Both the position numbers and the translations under genes were made by a program. From Paenibacillus_E oryzisoli_A (GTDB lineage Bacteria > Bacillota > Bacilli > Paenibacillales > NBRC-103111): a stretch of DNA of 64,000 nt. The stretch is taken from the NCBI RefSeq assembly GCF_050467285.1, contig NZ_JBCMUN010000012.1, positions 375,708 to 439,707 of the forward strand, given 5' to 3'. This document shows positions 8,336-17,108 of the stretch, piece after piece. The notes beneath the pieces were generated by a model that did no database searches, was not told the origin of the DNA, and saw nothing but the letters and a program-made list of their open reading frames with translations. The stretch's first letter is position 1; each line of letters begins with the position of its first letter.

Positions 8336-8367
8336 ACATCGTCTTTTTAAAGACGATGTTTTTTTGC
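8336..8367 (+). terminator. Terminator of the GH5 gene
   Basis: Perfect 11-bp stem ACATCGTCTTT / AAAGACGATGT with a 2-base core loop, followed by seven T. Confidence 0.85.
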
Positions 8368-8374
8368 TAGAATC

Positions 8375-8486
8375 ATCAAAAACCTAATTATCGTACAATT
8401 AACGAAAATATTATGCATGTTTTTCTTTGAATAAAGCTGATAAAGTATCCATATGAAAAACAATTATCATTATATTTGTGCGAAAT
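8375..8486 (+). promoter_or_regulatory. 112-bp upstream box of the GH88 gene
   Basis: Ungapped match to 13258-13369, 99 of 112 bases by hand count. Near its two ends lie TCGTACAA and TTGTGCGA, an inverted pair with one mismatch that is perfect in the other copy. The interior holds ATATTATGCATG and CATTATATTTG, AT-rich enough to contain the promoter. Such conservation outside coding sequence points to a recent duplication or a tightly constrained control region. Confidence 0.65.
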
Positions 8487-8534
8487 AATCTATAAACATT
8501 TTAAGAATTCAAGAAGAGAGAGGAGAGCTGGACT

Positions 8535-9731
8535 ATGCAAACGTCAAGAGTTAAGGATGAAGGCATTAGGCAACCGGAACGATTTTCGGACAAATTGATT
8601 TACAATAAAGCATTTTTTGAACATGCGATGGAGCATGTTCTTTACAAGATTGATGAGAATTTAAAGGCTTTTAATGGACGTTTTCCGGCAGCGGCAAGTA
8701 AAAACCTTGTTTATCCGGTCATCGACAATATGGATTGGACAAACGGATTTTGGACGGGGATGCTATGGTTGGCTTACGAGATAACTGGCGATGCCAAATA
8801 TGCATCTGCTGCCGAAAGTCAACTACCCGGCTACCAGGAGAGGATCGAGCGCAAGCTGAATGTGGATCATCATGACATGGGATTTCTTTATAGCTTATCC
8901 TGTATTGCTGCCTACAAGCTGACTGGCAATGAAACAGCCAAGCAGACAGCGATTATGGCGGCAGAACACCTTACTACGCGCTTTGTGAAGGTTGCTGGGA
9001 TGATTCAGGCATGGGGGGATTTGAACGTTGCCAGCCACCAACAAGGGCGGATGATCATTGATTGCAACATGAATCTGGGCTTATTATACTGGGCATCCGA
9101 AGTAACCGGCGATCCAAAGTATTACGAGATTGCCAAGCAGCACGTCGAGCAGGCGGCTCGTTACATCGTCCGGGATGACGCTTCCACCTATCATACCTAT
9201 TATTTCGATGTAGAAACAGGTAACCCACTATTCGGCAAGACTGGACAGGGTTTCTCAGACAGCTCCTGCTGGGCGAGAGGACAAGCTTGGGGGATATATG
9301 GATTTCCTATAAGTTACAGGTATACCAAAGACCAGTCGTTGCTCGATCTTAATAAGAAACTCATCCATTATTTCCTAAACCGACTCCCAGAAGATCTGGT
9401 CTGTCATTGGGATTTAATTTTTACCTCCGGAGCTGAGGAGAAAGACAGTTCTGCTGCAGCCATCGCAGTGTGCGGTATGATTGATACTGCAGCCCAGCTT
9501 CCGCTAACAGACGGAATGAGACGATTGTATGAGGTCGCAGCTATAGGCATTCTCGGATCTTTGGTTGAGGGTTATACAACAAAAGATACGCCCGAGTCGA
9601 ACGGAATTCTTCTTCACGGGGTTTACTCCAAGCCGATTAATGACGGTGTGGACGAATGCTGTATTTGGGGAGACTATTTCTATTTGGAAGCGCTTGTCCG
9701 GCTGTTAAGAAACTGGAAACCTTACTGGTGA
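8535..9731 (+). CDS. Glycoside hydrolase family 88, unsaturated glucuronyl hydrolase
   Basis: 398 aa, no signal peptide, so cytoplasmic. DHHDMGFLYS (Asp114) and GRMIIDCNMN (Asp176) correspond to the two aspartates that drive vinyl-ether hydration in GH88, and SCWARGQAWGIYG is another family hallmark. The enzyme removes delta-4,5-unsaturated uronic acid from oligosaccharides made by a polysaccharide lyase, implying that the locus handles an acidic glycan. AGAGAGGAGAG precedes the ATG. Two Gfo/Idh/MocA oxidoreductases follow at 12- and 24-bp gaps, so the three form an operon. Confidence 0.92.
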   Translation: MQTSRVKDEGIRQPERFSDKLIYNKAFFEHAMEHVLYKIDENLKAFNGRFPAAASKNLVYPVIDNMDWTNGFWTGMLWLAYEITGDAKYASAAESQLPGYQERIERKLNVDHHDMGFLYSLSCIAAYKLTGNETAKQTAIMAAEHLTTRFVKVAGMIQAWGDLNVASHQQGRMIIDCNMNLGLLYWASEVTGDPKYYEIAKQHVEQAARYIVRDDASTYHTYYFDVETGNPLFGKTGQGFSDSSCWARGQAWGIYGFPISYRYTKDQSLLDLNKKLIHYFLNRLPEDLVCHWDLIFTSGAEEKDSSAAAIAVCGMIDTAAQLPLTDGMRRLYEVAAIGILGSLVEGYTTKDTPESNGILLHGVYSKPINDGVDECCIWGDYFYLEALVRLLRNWKPYW

Positions 9732-9743
9732 GGAGAATGCACA

Positions 9744-10832
9744 ATGGAACAAAAAATTCTTAATGTAGGCATAATTGGTCTTGGAGAAGTAGCCCAGGTT
9801 ATTCATTTGCCGGTATTGGATTCGCTTCCGGATCATTATTGTATTGGGGCAATATGCGATATATCCCCTAAGCTTGTGTCCTATGTAGGTGAAAAATATA
9901 ACATTAAAAATCAATATACGGACGCAACCGAAATCGTGAAGCAATCCGACCTCGACGTTATTTTCATTTTGAACAGCGATGAATATCATGCAGAGTGCGC
10001 TATTGCGGCAGCCAATCAGAAAAAACATGTGTTAATCGAAAAACCTATGTGTCTCACGGAACAAGAAGCGGATGCCATCATTGATGCCCAGAGGCGAAAT
10101 AATGTGAAAATTATGGTTGGTTATATGAGACGTTATGCCGCTTCCTTTGTGCAAGCAGTGGAGGAGATTGGTGGTATAGGTAATATTCAATATGCCAGAG
10201 TCCGGGATATTATCGGGCCCAACAGCTTTTTCGTCAAATCTACAAGCCACGTAGTCAGCTTTGACGATATACCCGAGGAGTTAAAGGCGGATAAACGAAA
10301 TCGAGCGGCAAAACTGGTTACAGAAGCAACAGGCCTGGATGCGAACTCCCCTTACTTTAGTTTATATCGATTGCTTTGTGGACTGTCCAGTCACGATCTC
10401 TCTGTTATGCGGGAGGCGATTGGCATGCCTAAAGGCGTTGTCGGTGCAAAGGTAACGAATAACGGAAGCACTTTCCTAAGCGTGATCTTTGACTATGACC
10501 AATTTTCGGTAACATTTGAAACCGGTACGGACCAACAAGGGAGATTCGACGCCCATGTGGAGGTCTATTCGAGCCATAAATCCGTAAAGGTACAATATAA
10601 TACGCCTTATATTAGACATCTTCCCACTGAGCTGCACATCAGCGAAACGGTTGGAGAAAAATTTACGGAATCCGTGATAAGACCAACCTTTACAGACCCT
10701 TACACACTGGAACTTAAATACTTATACGATGTAATTACCCAAGATCTAGAGCCTAAAACTACACCTGAAGATTTTAAACAAGATTTAGCCGTTTTCAAAA
10801 TGATCATGGATGCCGTCCAACGACACGCATAA
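9744..10832 (+). CDS. Gfo/Idh/MocA family oxidoreductase (first of two)
   Basis: 362 aa. NVGIIGLGEVAQVIHLPVL is the NAD(P)-binding Rossmann motif, and HVLIEKPMCLTEQEAD carries the EKP catalytic lysine signature. The C-terminal alpha/beta domain binds a sugar or inositol. It follows GH88 by 12 bp behind GAGGAGA. It may oxidise or epimerise the sugar freed by GH88. Its sequence differs enough from the next gene that the two likely do successive or distinct steps. Confidence 0.9.
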   Translation: MEQKILNVGIIGLGEVAQVIHLPVLDSLPDHYCIGAICDISPKLVSYVGEKYNIKNQYTDATEIVKQSDLDVIFILNSDEYHAECAIAAANQKKHVLIEKPMCLTEQEADAIIDAQRRNNVKIMVGYMRRYAASFVQAVEEIGGIGNIQYARVRDIIGPNSFFVKSTSHVVSFDDIPEELKADKRNRAAKLVTEATGLDANSPYFSLYRLLCGLSSHDLSVMREAIGMPKGVVGAKVTNNGSTFLSVIFDYDQFSVTFETGTDQQGRFDAHVEVYSSHKSVKVQYNTPYIRHLPTELHISETVGEKFTESVIRPTFTDPYTLELKYLYDVITQDLEPKTTPEDFKQDLAVFKMIMDAVQRHA

Positions 10833-10856
10833 TACGGTGTTAGAGGAGGACATGTT

Positions 10857-12017
10857 TTGAAAACAATCAAAGTCGGAATTATCGGGACCGGTTTTATAGG
10901 TCCAACACATATTGAAGCTATTCGTCGTATTGGATATGCCGAGGTAGTGGCTGTGGCTGAATCCAATCAGGAGGCAGCGGAGAGGAAAGCGGCGAAGCTG
11001 GGCATTCCTATAGCATATGGCAACTACCAGGAGATGCTTCGGAATCCCGATATTCAAGTGATTCATAACTGCACACCCAACCATCTCCATTATGAGATAA
11101 ATAAGTCCGTTATTTTGTCAGGTAAACATATTTTATCCGAAAAACCATTGTCTATTAACAGTGACCAATCTGCCGAACTGCTAAGACTGGCTGAACAGCA
11201 TGGAATCGTTCACGGCGTGAACTTTAACTACAGACAGTTTCCAATTTTGCAAGAACTGGCTACTAGGATACGGAATGGTGAACTCGGGAAAATGAATCAT
11301 GTTCATGGAAGCTATTTGCAGGACTGGCTTCTCTATGAAACCGATTTTAATTGGCGGCTTTTATCGGAGGTAAGCGGGAAATCAAGGACGATAGCGGATA
11401 TTGGTTCCCATTGGTGCGACACCGTTCAGTTTGTGACCGGGAAAAAAATAGTTGAGGTTTTTGCAGATCTGGCAACAGTAATACCCGTTCGAAAAAGGCC
11501 GGTACATCATACTTCTTCATATGGAAGTGAGATTCAAGCTAGCCCAGTTTTTGAGGAAGTATGCATAAATACGGAAGATTATGCTTCGGTTCTTTTACGT
11601 TTTGACGATGGGACTAAGGGAGTGTTCACGGTTTCCCAGGTAAGCGCAGGTCGTAAGAACAGACTTAGCTTCGAATTGAACGGCAGTCTAAAATCAGCAA
11701 GCTGGAATCAAGAGGAACCGGAGAAGCTATGGATGGGTTATCGGGATAAAGCGAATGAAATTCTGATAGCCGATCCGTCCTTGTTCTCGGAGGCAGCACG
11801 CGCAAGCATCCATCACCCTGGGGGACATAATGAAGGCTGGCCAGACGCCCTTAAGAATATGATGCTTGCATTTTACAGTTACATCAGGGACGGGAAAAAG
11901 CCATTGAGGGATAAACCCAACTTCGCCACGTTTGCTGAAGGGCATTACTCTATGTGTATTACGGAGGCGATCCTAAAAAGTCATGAGTCTGGACGATGGG
12001 TACAGGTGTCTGTGTAG
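10857..12017 (+). CDS. Gfo/Idh/MocA family oxidoreductase (second of two)
   Basis: 386 aa. KVGIIGTGFIGPTHIEAIRR is the nucleotide-binding segment, HILSEKPLSINSDQ the EKP motif, and IADIGSHWCD the conserved loop with His near the active site. The start is TTG: GAGGAGGA sits 6 bases upstream, while the ATG at 10852 reads into an immediate stop. It is the last gene of the GH88 operon. Cytoplasmic sugar oxidation or epimerisation is likely; the substrate is unknown. Confidence 0.9.
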   Translation: MKTIKVGIIGTGFIGPTHIEAIRRIGYAEVVAVAESNQEAAERKAAKLGIPIAYGNYQEMLRNPDIQVIHNCTPNHLHYEINKSVILSGKHILSEKPLSINSDQSAELLRLAEQHGIVHGVNFNYRQFPILQELATRIRNGELGKMNHVHGSYLQDWLLYETDFNWRLLSEVSGKSRTIADIGSHWCDTVQFVTGKKIVEVFADLATVIPVRKRPVHHTSSYGSEIQASPVFEEVCINTEDYASVLLRFDDGTKGVFTVSQVSAGRKNRLSFELNGSLKSASWNQEEPEKLWMGYRDKANEILIADPSLFSEAARASIHHPGGHNEGWPDALKNMMLAFYSYIRDGKKPLRDKPNFATFAEGHYSMCITEAILKSHESGRWVQVSV

Positions 12018-12400
12018 ATAACTTTAGATACGTAAAAGAGGTAGGCACTCGGACAAGTAGAAGGGGAGGGGAATGATCCGTCCAATCCGCGAAACCGGAA
12101 TATGTACGCGGACGCAATGACGGGCGCCTACCTCCTCTTTTCAGACATGTTCGTACCGGTGCAGCAAGGCGGCCTGGTGATTGCGAACGGATTAACAGGC
12201 ATGAAGGACGTAAATGGCAAAATCAATTCGGAAAGTATTCGGAGGAGGGCGTCTGCAGGAAGGAATCCGGCTGCTGGGCAGGGTGGAGAGCCTGAAGCAG
12301 GGGAGCAGGAAAACACTATGTTGCTAAAAATTGAGGATCAGGCTGTTTCGGTCTGGCATTACAGGCTTGATTGAATAGTGGATGGGATAATCAAACTATG
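12018..12400. other. 383-bp gap with no convincing gene
   Basis: An open frame of 90 codons (12102-12374) has no clear ribosome site and no recognisable domain; its last half is low-complexity Gly/Ala/Glu. It may be a decayed fragment. No T-rich terminator was found after the second oxidoreductase. Confidence 0.4.
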
Positions 12401-13174
12401 TCACAGCTGCCTTCGATAGGAAGAAGGCGTCATGCCGGTTAGTTTTTTGAACATCCGGTTGAAGTAAGAGACATCACAGTAGCCGAGCTCAATTGCGATC
12501 GTTTCGACGTTAGTTTCTGTCGTCAGAAGTAGTTCCTCGGCCTTCGTGATCCGGGCACGGTGCATATATTCAATGGGGGCCATGCCATAGTACGACTTGA
12601 AACTTGTAATAAGATAGCTGGGATTACGCTGCACAAGCTGGGCTAACTCCTCGATGGATAATGGCTCGCGGAAATATTCCATGATATAATCGCGGACCTG
12701 TTGAACGACGCGTGCCTGTTTGCCTGTGCTCTGCATAATCCAATGCTCCTGATGAACACGCACAGCTACCTCGAGCAGCATACTTTCGCACAGCGTTTTG
12801 TAGTACATATCCTTCTTGGTCCAAATATGAAACATTTGGGCGTATGTCTGCTTCAAATAGTTGTACAAGGATGCGGTCCGAAACAATAATGCCTGTCCTT
12901 GCAAATGGGAGAAATGCTGAAAGAGGCCGTCACCCGTCCAATGAATCGAAAGCTTGGTATGCGCATGCTTGACAGGTTCTGCCTGTCGGGACAACTGCTC
13001 CCCAATAAACAGAACCTCCCCCTGTTTGACTGTAATGTGAGTGTCGTTAATCCAATAAGAGCACTCACCCTTTTCGACAAACATCAGCAGATGATGTGGG
13101 ATATCGCTTATCGACTTGTAGCCCTCCCAATTCTTGGGGTAGTTCATCTCTTTCACGTTTACGACATGAATCAC
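12401..13174 (-). CDS. AraC-family transcriptional regulator (cupin sensor plus HTH)
   Basis: 257 aa. The N-terminal half, with HHLLMFVEKGECSYWIND and VKQGEVLFI, is an AraC-type cupin ligand domain. The C-terminal 100 residues hold two HTH motifs (LSIEELAQLVQRNPSYLITS and ETIAIELGYCDVSYFNRMFK), ending in GMTPSSYRRQL. Start is GTG with GGAGG 9 bases upstream; the nearby ATG is out of frame. It is divergent from the 756-aa protein gene, only 83 bp from the 112-bp box, making it the leading candidate to bind that box. Confidence 0.9.
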   Translation of the reverse strand: MIHVVNVKEMNYPKNWEGYKSISDIPHHLLMFVEKGECSYWINDTHITVKQGEVLFIGEQLSRQAEPVKHAHTKLSIHWTGDGLFQHFSHLQGQALLFRTASLYNYLKQTYAQMFHIWTKKDMYYKTLCESMLLEVAVRVHQEHWIMQSTGKQARVVQQVRDYIMEYFREPLSIEELAQLVQRNPSYLITSFKSYYGMAPIEYMHRARITKAEELLLTTETNVETIAIELGYCDVSYFNRMFKKLTGMTPSSYRRQL

Positions 13175-13257
13175 AGCCTTTTACCTCCTTGGACGAGTGG
13201 TACACTTCGTTCTGCCAAGCTTGTGTCGCTTGAAAAGAAAGTGTTTACAGAGATCTT

Positions 13258-13369
13258 ATCAAAAATCTAACTATCGTACAATTATTAAAGATATTATGCA
13301 TGTTTTTCTTAAAATAAAGTTGATAAAGTTTCTATATGAAAAACAATAATCATTATATTTGTACGAAAT
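13258..13369 (+). promoter_or_regulatory. 112-bp upstream box of the 756-aa protein gene
   Basis: Second copy of the box at 8375-8486. Here the flanking pair TCGTACAA and TTGTACGA is a perfect inverted repeat about 80 bp apart. The box ends 15 bp before the start codon, whereas in front of GH88 it ends 48 bp away, so the conserved unit is independent of the leader. It lies between the AraC gene and its divergent neighbour. Confidence 0.65.
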
Positions 13370-13384
13370 CGCGGGGTGAGTTGC

Positions 13385-15655
13385 ATGTCTAATGGTGATC
13401 GTAGTATCACTTATTTAAATTTACTAGAGCAATGGGCGAGATCCACGAGTCCTTATCTGTACGACTGTCCGGATCGGCCCGGTTTGTCTTACTATGGCAC
13501 CGGAGAAAACGGTTGGGGGGTCCAGACGAACCAAAAGGCCTTCGCTGCTTTCGCGATGCTGGCTGCCGATCCGCGCTTTCGAGAGGATGAGACATTCTCC
13601 AAAGAGAGTGTAAAAGCGCTCGCGCTGAGACTGTTGAGATTTTCCCTTCAGTCACATATTGAGGGGGATTACCATTGTACTGACGGCACCAAATGGGGCC
13701 ATACCTGGATCAGTGCGCTTGGCATCGAACGGATGATGCACGGTGTTCAGGCGATAGAATCTTACCTGACAGAAGGGGATAAATCGTTGCTTCGCAAGGT
13801 GCTCATTTCCGAGAGCGACTGGCTTCTCGATCATTATAAGATCGAAGGCGGCTTATACAACAAAGACGGGAAGAATAAGCCCGAGAGCAACATTTGGAAC
13901 GGGGCGTTGCTGTTTCGGACGGCTGCGTGGTATCCCGATTGTCCGGGGGCCGAGTTGTACTTGGAGAAAGCGCGCACATTTTTTATTAATGGAGTATCGG
14001 TTCCCTCGGATGCGTTTGATGAAACGATTATGAATGGGAAGAAAATATCGGAACGGTTCGCAGGCGCTAATTTTTTTGAATCGATGGCGCTTAACCATCA
14101 TGGATACTTAAACGTGGGTTACATGGTGATCTGTTTGTCAAACCTGGCGATGCTTCATTTTATGTACCGCAGCCAAGGAACGAACGCCCCGGAAGAACTG
14201 TATCGTCACGTGCGTGAGCTTTGGGATGTCGTCAAGTTATGCACCTTTCCTGACGGTAGGCTGCTGAGGATCGGAGGAGACACTCGGATACGCTACACGT
14301 ACTGTCAAGATTATGTGATCCCCGTATGGCATATGATGAAGGACGTGCTGGGCGACCCGGATTGCGACCGGTTCGAAGAAGGCTGGCTGCAGCAAATCAA
14401 GACCGAGATGGACGCAGGCGACGATGGTTCATTCCTCTCGAGGCGGTGCGACTCGATGCAAGAAATGTCTCCGCTTTATTACACTCGCCTTGAATCCGAT
14501 CGGGCATCGGCTCTGTCAATGGGGCTGGCTTGGGGGAAATTTACCGCCAAAGTTGGGGATAATGGACAGCAAGCTCCTTTGCAGCCAATTGTCCAGACGG
14601 AGCCGGATGGCAGCCAGTCGTGGCATGACGAGTACCATGGAGCCTATTTGCATCGGGGCAAGCGGCGGATCGCGTCATGGGTTTGGGAATCGGGGGAAAA
14701 GCCGCAGGGGATCTGCCTGCCGCCCGATTGCAGCGATATGGCGGAGTGGAAAGAAAACATGGCCGGCCGCATTACCGGGCTCGGGCGGGTGAACGAACAG
14801 TGGTTGGAACAGCACGATGGCAATGTCTTCACTGGCGGGTTCGTTACTTGGGGGAGCCTTCTCATCCATACGCAGGGGCTTCTGGCAGAAGGGCAGCCGA
14901 ATCATAACATTGCGCGAAACCGGATTGTCTGCGCCGCCTTGCCAGATGACAAGCATATGATTGTGCTTCAACATGCCGAGGCGCTGGAGCACAGCACGTA
15001 CGTCAAGCAGGTGAAGGGTTTTCATCTGCTTATCCCGAACGACATATTCAATGGGAACAGCCGAACGTACTTTTACGGAGACGAGCATCGCTTGTTGGAA
15101 GGACAGGGAAGCGGCGAGGAGCTCATTCGCACCGGCTCCGTATGGTTGAATGTAGATGACCGTCTTGGCGTTATCGCCGCGTATGGGCCAGAGGAGTTGT
15201 CCATCTATCGGCCGGGTCGCAGGCAGATCGGACTGAGGGAGAATCTTGTAAATGCCGGGACGGAAGGCGGTCTGTACGCGGACGAACTATGCGGTCCGTA
15301 CGAACAGGGACTGAAGGTCGTCAATGCCGGCAAGAAGCTGATCGACGCCGGATTCGTTATTCAGGCCGATGAGGACCATACTGGCACGAAAAAAACTGCG
15401 GAAACGGATGGCTTCATTTCGCAAATCATCTATCCCGAAGGTTGTGTCAGAGGCGTTATTATGAAAGGCGCCGATGGCTCTATTTATGCGCTTGCCGCCA
15501 ATTTCGGAGATACAGTCGAAACGATAACTCTAGAGGGTACGAGGGTCAGAAATGTAGCCGATGGAAAATGGATAACATCGAAGAACGAAGGACTGATCGA
15601 AATCACGATTCAACCGGGGCAGCCTCAATTGCTTCAAGTCGAGCGCTCGATCTGA
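13385..15655 (+). CDS. Large cytoplasmic protein, (alpha/alpha)-barrel-like, family unassigned; probable glycan-active enzyme
   Basis: 756 aa, no signal peptide. The first 350 residues are helix-rich with repeated aromatic and Gly motifs (GTGENGWGVQTNQKAF, SNIWNGALLFRTAAW, NHHGYLNVGYMVICLSN) that look like an alpha/alpha toroid. The remainder is beta-rich (TGGFVTWGSLLIHTQGLL onward), giving the two-part shape of many polysaccharide lyases and some hydrolases. The Asn-His-His-Tyr cluster resembles lyase active sites but this is not proof. I prefer ATG 13385 to GTG 13376 because GGGGTG is its ribosome site. It shares its upstream box with GH88, so it probably works on the same glycan. Confidence 0.7.
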   Translation: MSNGDRSITYLNLLEQWARSTSPYLYDCPDRPGLSYYGTGENGWGVQTNQKAFAAFAMLAADPRFREDETFSKESVKALALRLLRFSLQSHIEGDYHCTDGTKWGHTWISALGIERMMHGVQAIESYLTEGDKSLLRKVLISESDWLLDHYKIEGGLYNKDGKNKPESNIWNGALLFRTAAWYPDCPGAELYLEKARTFFINGVSVPSDAFDETIMNGKKISERFAGANFFESMALNHHGYLNVGYMVICLSNLAMLHFMYRSQGTNAPEELYRHVRELWDVVKLCTFPDGRLLRIGGDTRIRYTYCQDYVIPVWHMMKDVLGDPDCDRFEEGWLQQIKTEMDAGDDGSFLSRRCDSMQEMSPLYYTRLESDRASALSMGLAWGKFTAKVGDNGQQAPLQPIVQTEPDGSQSWHDEYHGAYLHRGKRRIASWVWESGEKPQGICLPPDCSDMAEWKENMAGRITGLGRVNEQWLEQHDGNVFTGGFVTWGSLLIHTQGLLAEGQPNHNIARNRIVCAALPDDKHMIVLQHAEALEHSTYVKQVKGFHLLIPNDIFNGNSRTYFYGDEHRLLEGQGSGEELIRTGSVWLNVDDRLGVIAAYGPEELSIYRPGRRQIGLRENLVNAGTEGGLYADELCGPYEQGLKVVNAGKKLIDAGFVIQADEDHTGTKKTAETDGFISQIIYPEGCVRGVIMKGADGSIYALAANFGDTVETITLEGTRVRNVADGKWITSKNEGLIEITIQPGQPQLLQVERSI

Positions 15656-16131
15656 ACAAAATCGGTATTGACTTGCTTTATTAATGATGGACAACTGCCT
15701 GGCGCATTTTTAACGATACAGTCAATTCTGTACCGTGCACCTACGCGCGTCAGATAGTTTACATTTCTGCTTTGAATGCCATTCTCGTGCATGTACGCAA
15801 CAAGATACTTTGTGGTCGTCTGCCTTACGGTACAGGCTATGTATTCCATTTAGGCCCCTGAGCTAGGGGGTCTTTTTTTGTTTTGTTCCTGATCCTTCCT
15901 TCTCTTCAACTACGTAACACATGGGGTAATATATCAAAAACAAGCAAGAATTCTCCTATTGTTGCGGATCCATGAGCCACTTAACCCACAGGCCGACACT
16001 TTAGATACGTCCCGACTACGGGTTCTTTGCAATTTTTTTGAATATCACCAGAAATTGAAGGATTGTCTTCTACACCAGATAAAAGCGATATCTTATAATT
16101 AAAACACACTAGACAAGAGAAGGTGATGAGG
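15656..16131. other. 476-bp gap: terminator and leader of the transporter operon
   Basis: GCCCC and GGGGG arms near 15854-15870 with seven T make a short terminator. On the minus strand a 71-codon frame (15634-15849) has GGGG upstream of its ATG but overlaps the preceding gene and has no recognisable domain. TTATAAT near 16091 could be the -10 of the permease operon; no good -35 is visible. Confidence 0.4.
15854..15880 (+). terminator. Terminator after the 756-aa protein gene
   Basis: Short GC stem GCCCC / GGGG(G) with loop TGAGCTA, then a run of seven T. It lies about 200 bp past the stop codon. Confidence 0.5.
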
Positions 16132-17094
16132 TTGAAGGAAGCTGGCATCCTGATCGGCAAGAAGCCGGAGACGATAGGCGCCAAGACTGGGAGCCGCCGT
16201 TGGCGGCTGATTCGAAGCAATCTGGACATGTACGCCTTACTGCTGCCGGGCATCGTATTCCTGTTGCTATTTAAGTACACGCCTATGTACGGCGTTGTAA
16301 TTGCCTTTCAGGACTTCAATATTTTCAGCGGCATCTCAGGCAGCGAATGGGTCGGGCTCGATCAATTTGCAAGGCTGTTCCGCTCAGACGAATTTTACCA
16401 GGTGTTTGTCAATACGCTGCTTATCAGCCTGTACAAGATCGTCATTCTGTTCCCGGTCCCAATTGTTATTGCCCTATTTTTGAATGAAGTTAGGAAAATG
16501 TTCTTCAAACGGACGATTCAGACGATCATTTATTTACCGCATTTTTTATCCTGGGTCATTATCTCCGGCCTGTTCATTAACATACTGTCGCCGACGAGTG
16601 GGATTGTGAACGAGGTGATTAAAGCACTGGGCGGTCAACCGATCTCGTTTCTGACTGACAATCATCTGTTCCGCAGTGTGATCGTCTTCACGGCTGGTTG
16701 GAAGGAAGCTGGCTGGAACGCCATCGTCTTCATCGCAGCCGTGGCGGGCATCGATCAGGAGCAATACGAGGCTGCGGCGATCGACGGCGCGGGTCGCATC
16801 CGGCAGATGCTCTCGATTACGCTTCCGGGCATCATGGGTACAATTGTGCTTATGTTTATCCTGCGCATCGGCAGTCTGCTTGAGGCCGGGACGGAACAAA
16901 TCATGACGATGTACAACCCGCTTGTCTACAAGAGTGGCGACGTCATCGGCACTTATGTGTACCGCATTGGGTTGGGGCAGCAGGATTACAGCTTCAGCAC
17001 GGCGGTCGGGCTGTTCAATTCCGTGATCGGCTTTCTGCTCATCATCATCGGAAACATGGTAAGTCGCAAATTTCTCAAGCGAAGCATTTGGTAA
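16132..17094 (+). CDS. ABC sugar transporter permease, LplB/YteP type
   Basis: 320 aa with six membrane helices beginning YALLLPGIVFLLLF. EAAAIDGAGRIRQMLSITLPG is the EAA loop that docks on the ATPase. NLDMYALLLPG and KYTPMYGVVIAFQDFN are typical of the YteP/LplB group that imports complex oligosaccharides. GTG 16123 and ATG 16126 sit in or against the GAGAAGG ribosome site; TTG 16132, 8 bases away, is the likelier start. The operon has a partner permease and binding protein but no ATPase. Confidence 0.9.
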   Translation: MKEAGILIGKKPETIGAKTGSRRWRLIRSNLDMYALLLPGIVFLLLFKYTPMYGVVIAFQDFNIFSGISGSEWVGLDQFARLFRSDEFYQVFVNTLLISLYKIVILFPVPIVIALFLNEVRKMFFKRTIQTIIYLPHFLSWVIISGLFINILSPTSGIVNEVIKALGGQPISFLTDNHLFRSVIVFTAGWKEAGWNAIVFIAAVAGIDQEQYEAAAIDGAGRIRQMLSITLPGIMGTIVLMFILRIGSLLEAGTEQIMTMYNPLVYKSGDVIGTYVYRIGLGQQDYSFSTAVGLFNSVIGFLLIIIGNMVSRKFLKRSIW

Positions 17095-17108
17095 GGGGTT
17101 GAAAAGTT

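Noticed and set aside
12102..12374. 90-codon plus-strand frame after the second oxidoreductase
   Set aside because: No ribosome site, low-complexity second half, no family likeness. Possibly a fragment, but not supportable as a gene.
15634..15849. 71-codon minus-strand frame after the 756-aa protein gene
   Set aside because: It runs into the 3' end of that gene and lacks any known domain; only a GGGG before its ATG speaks for it.
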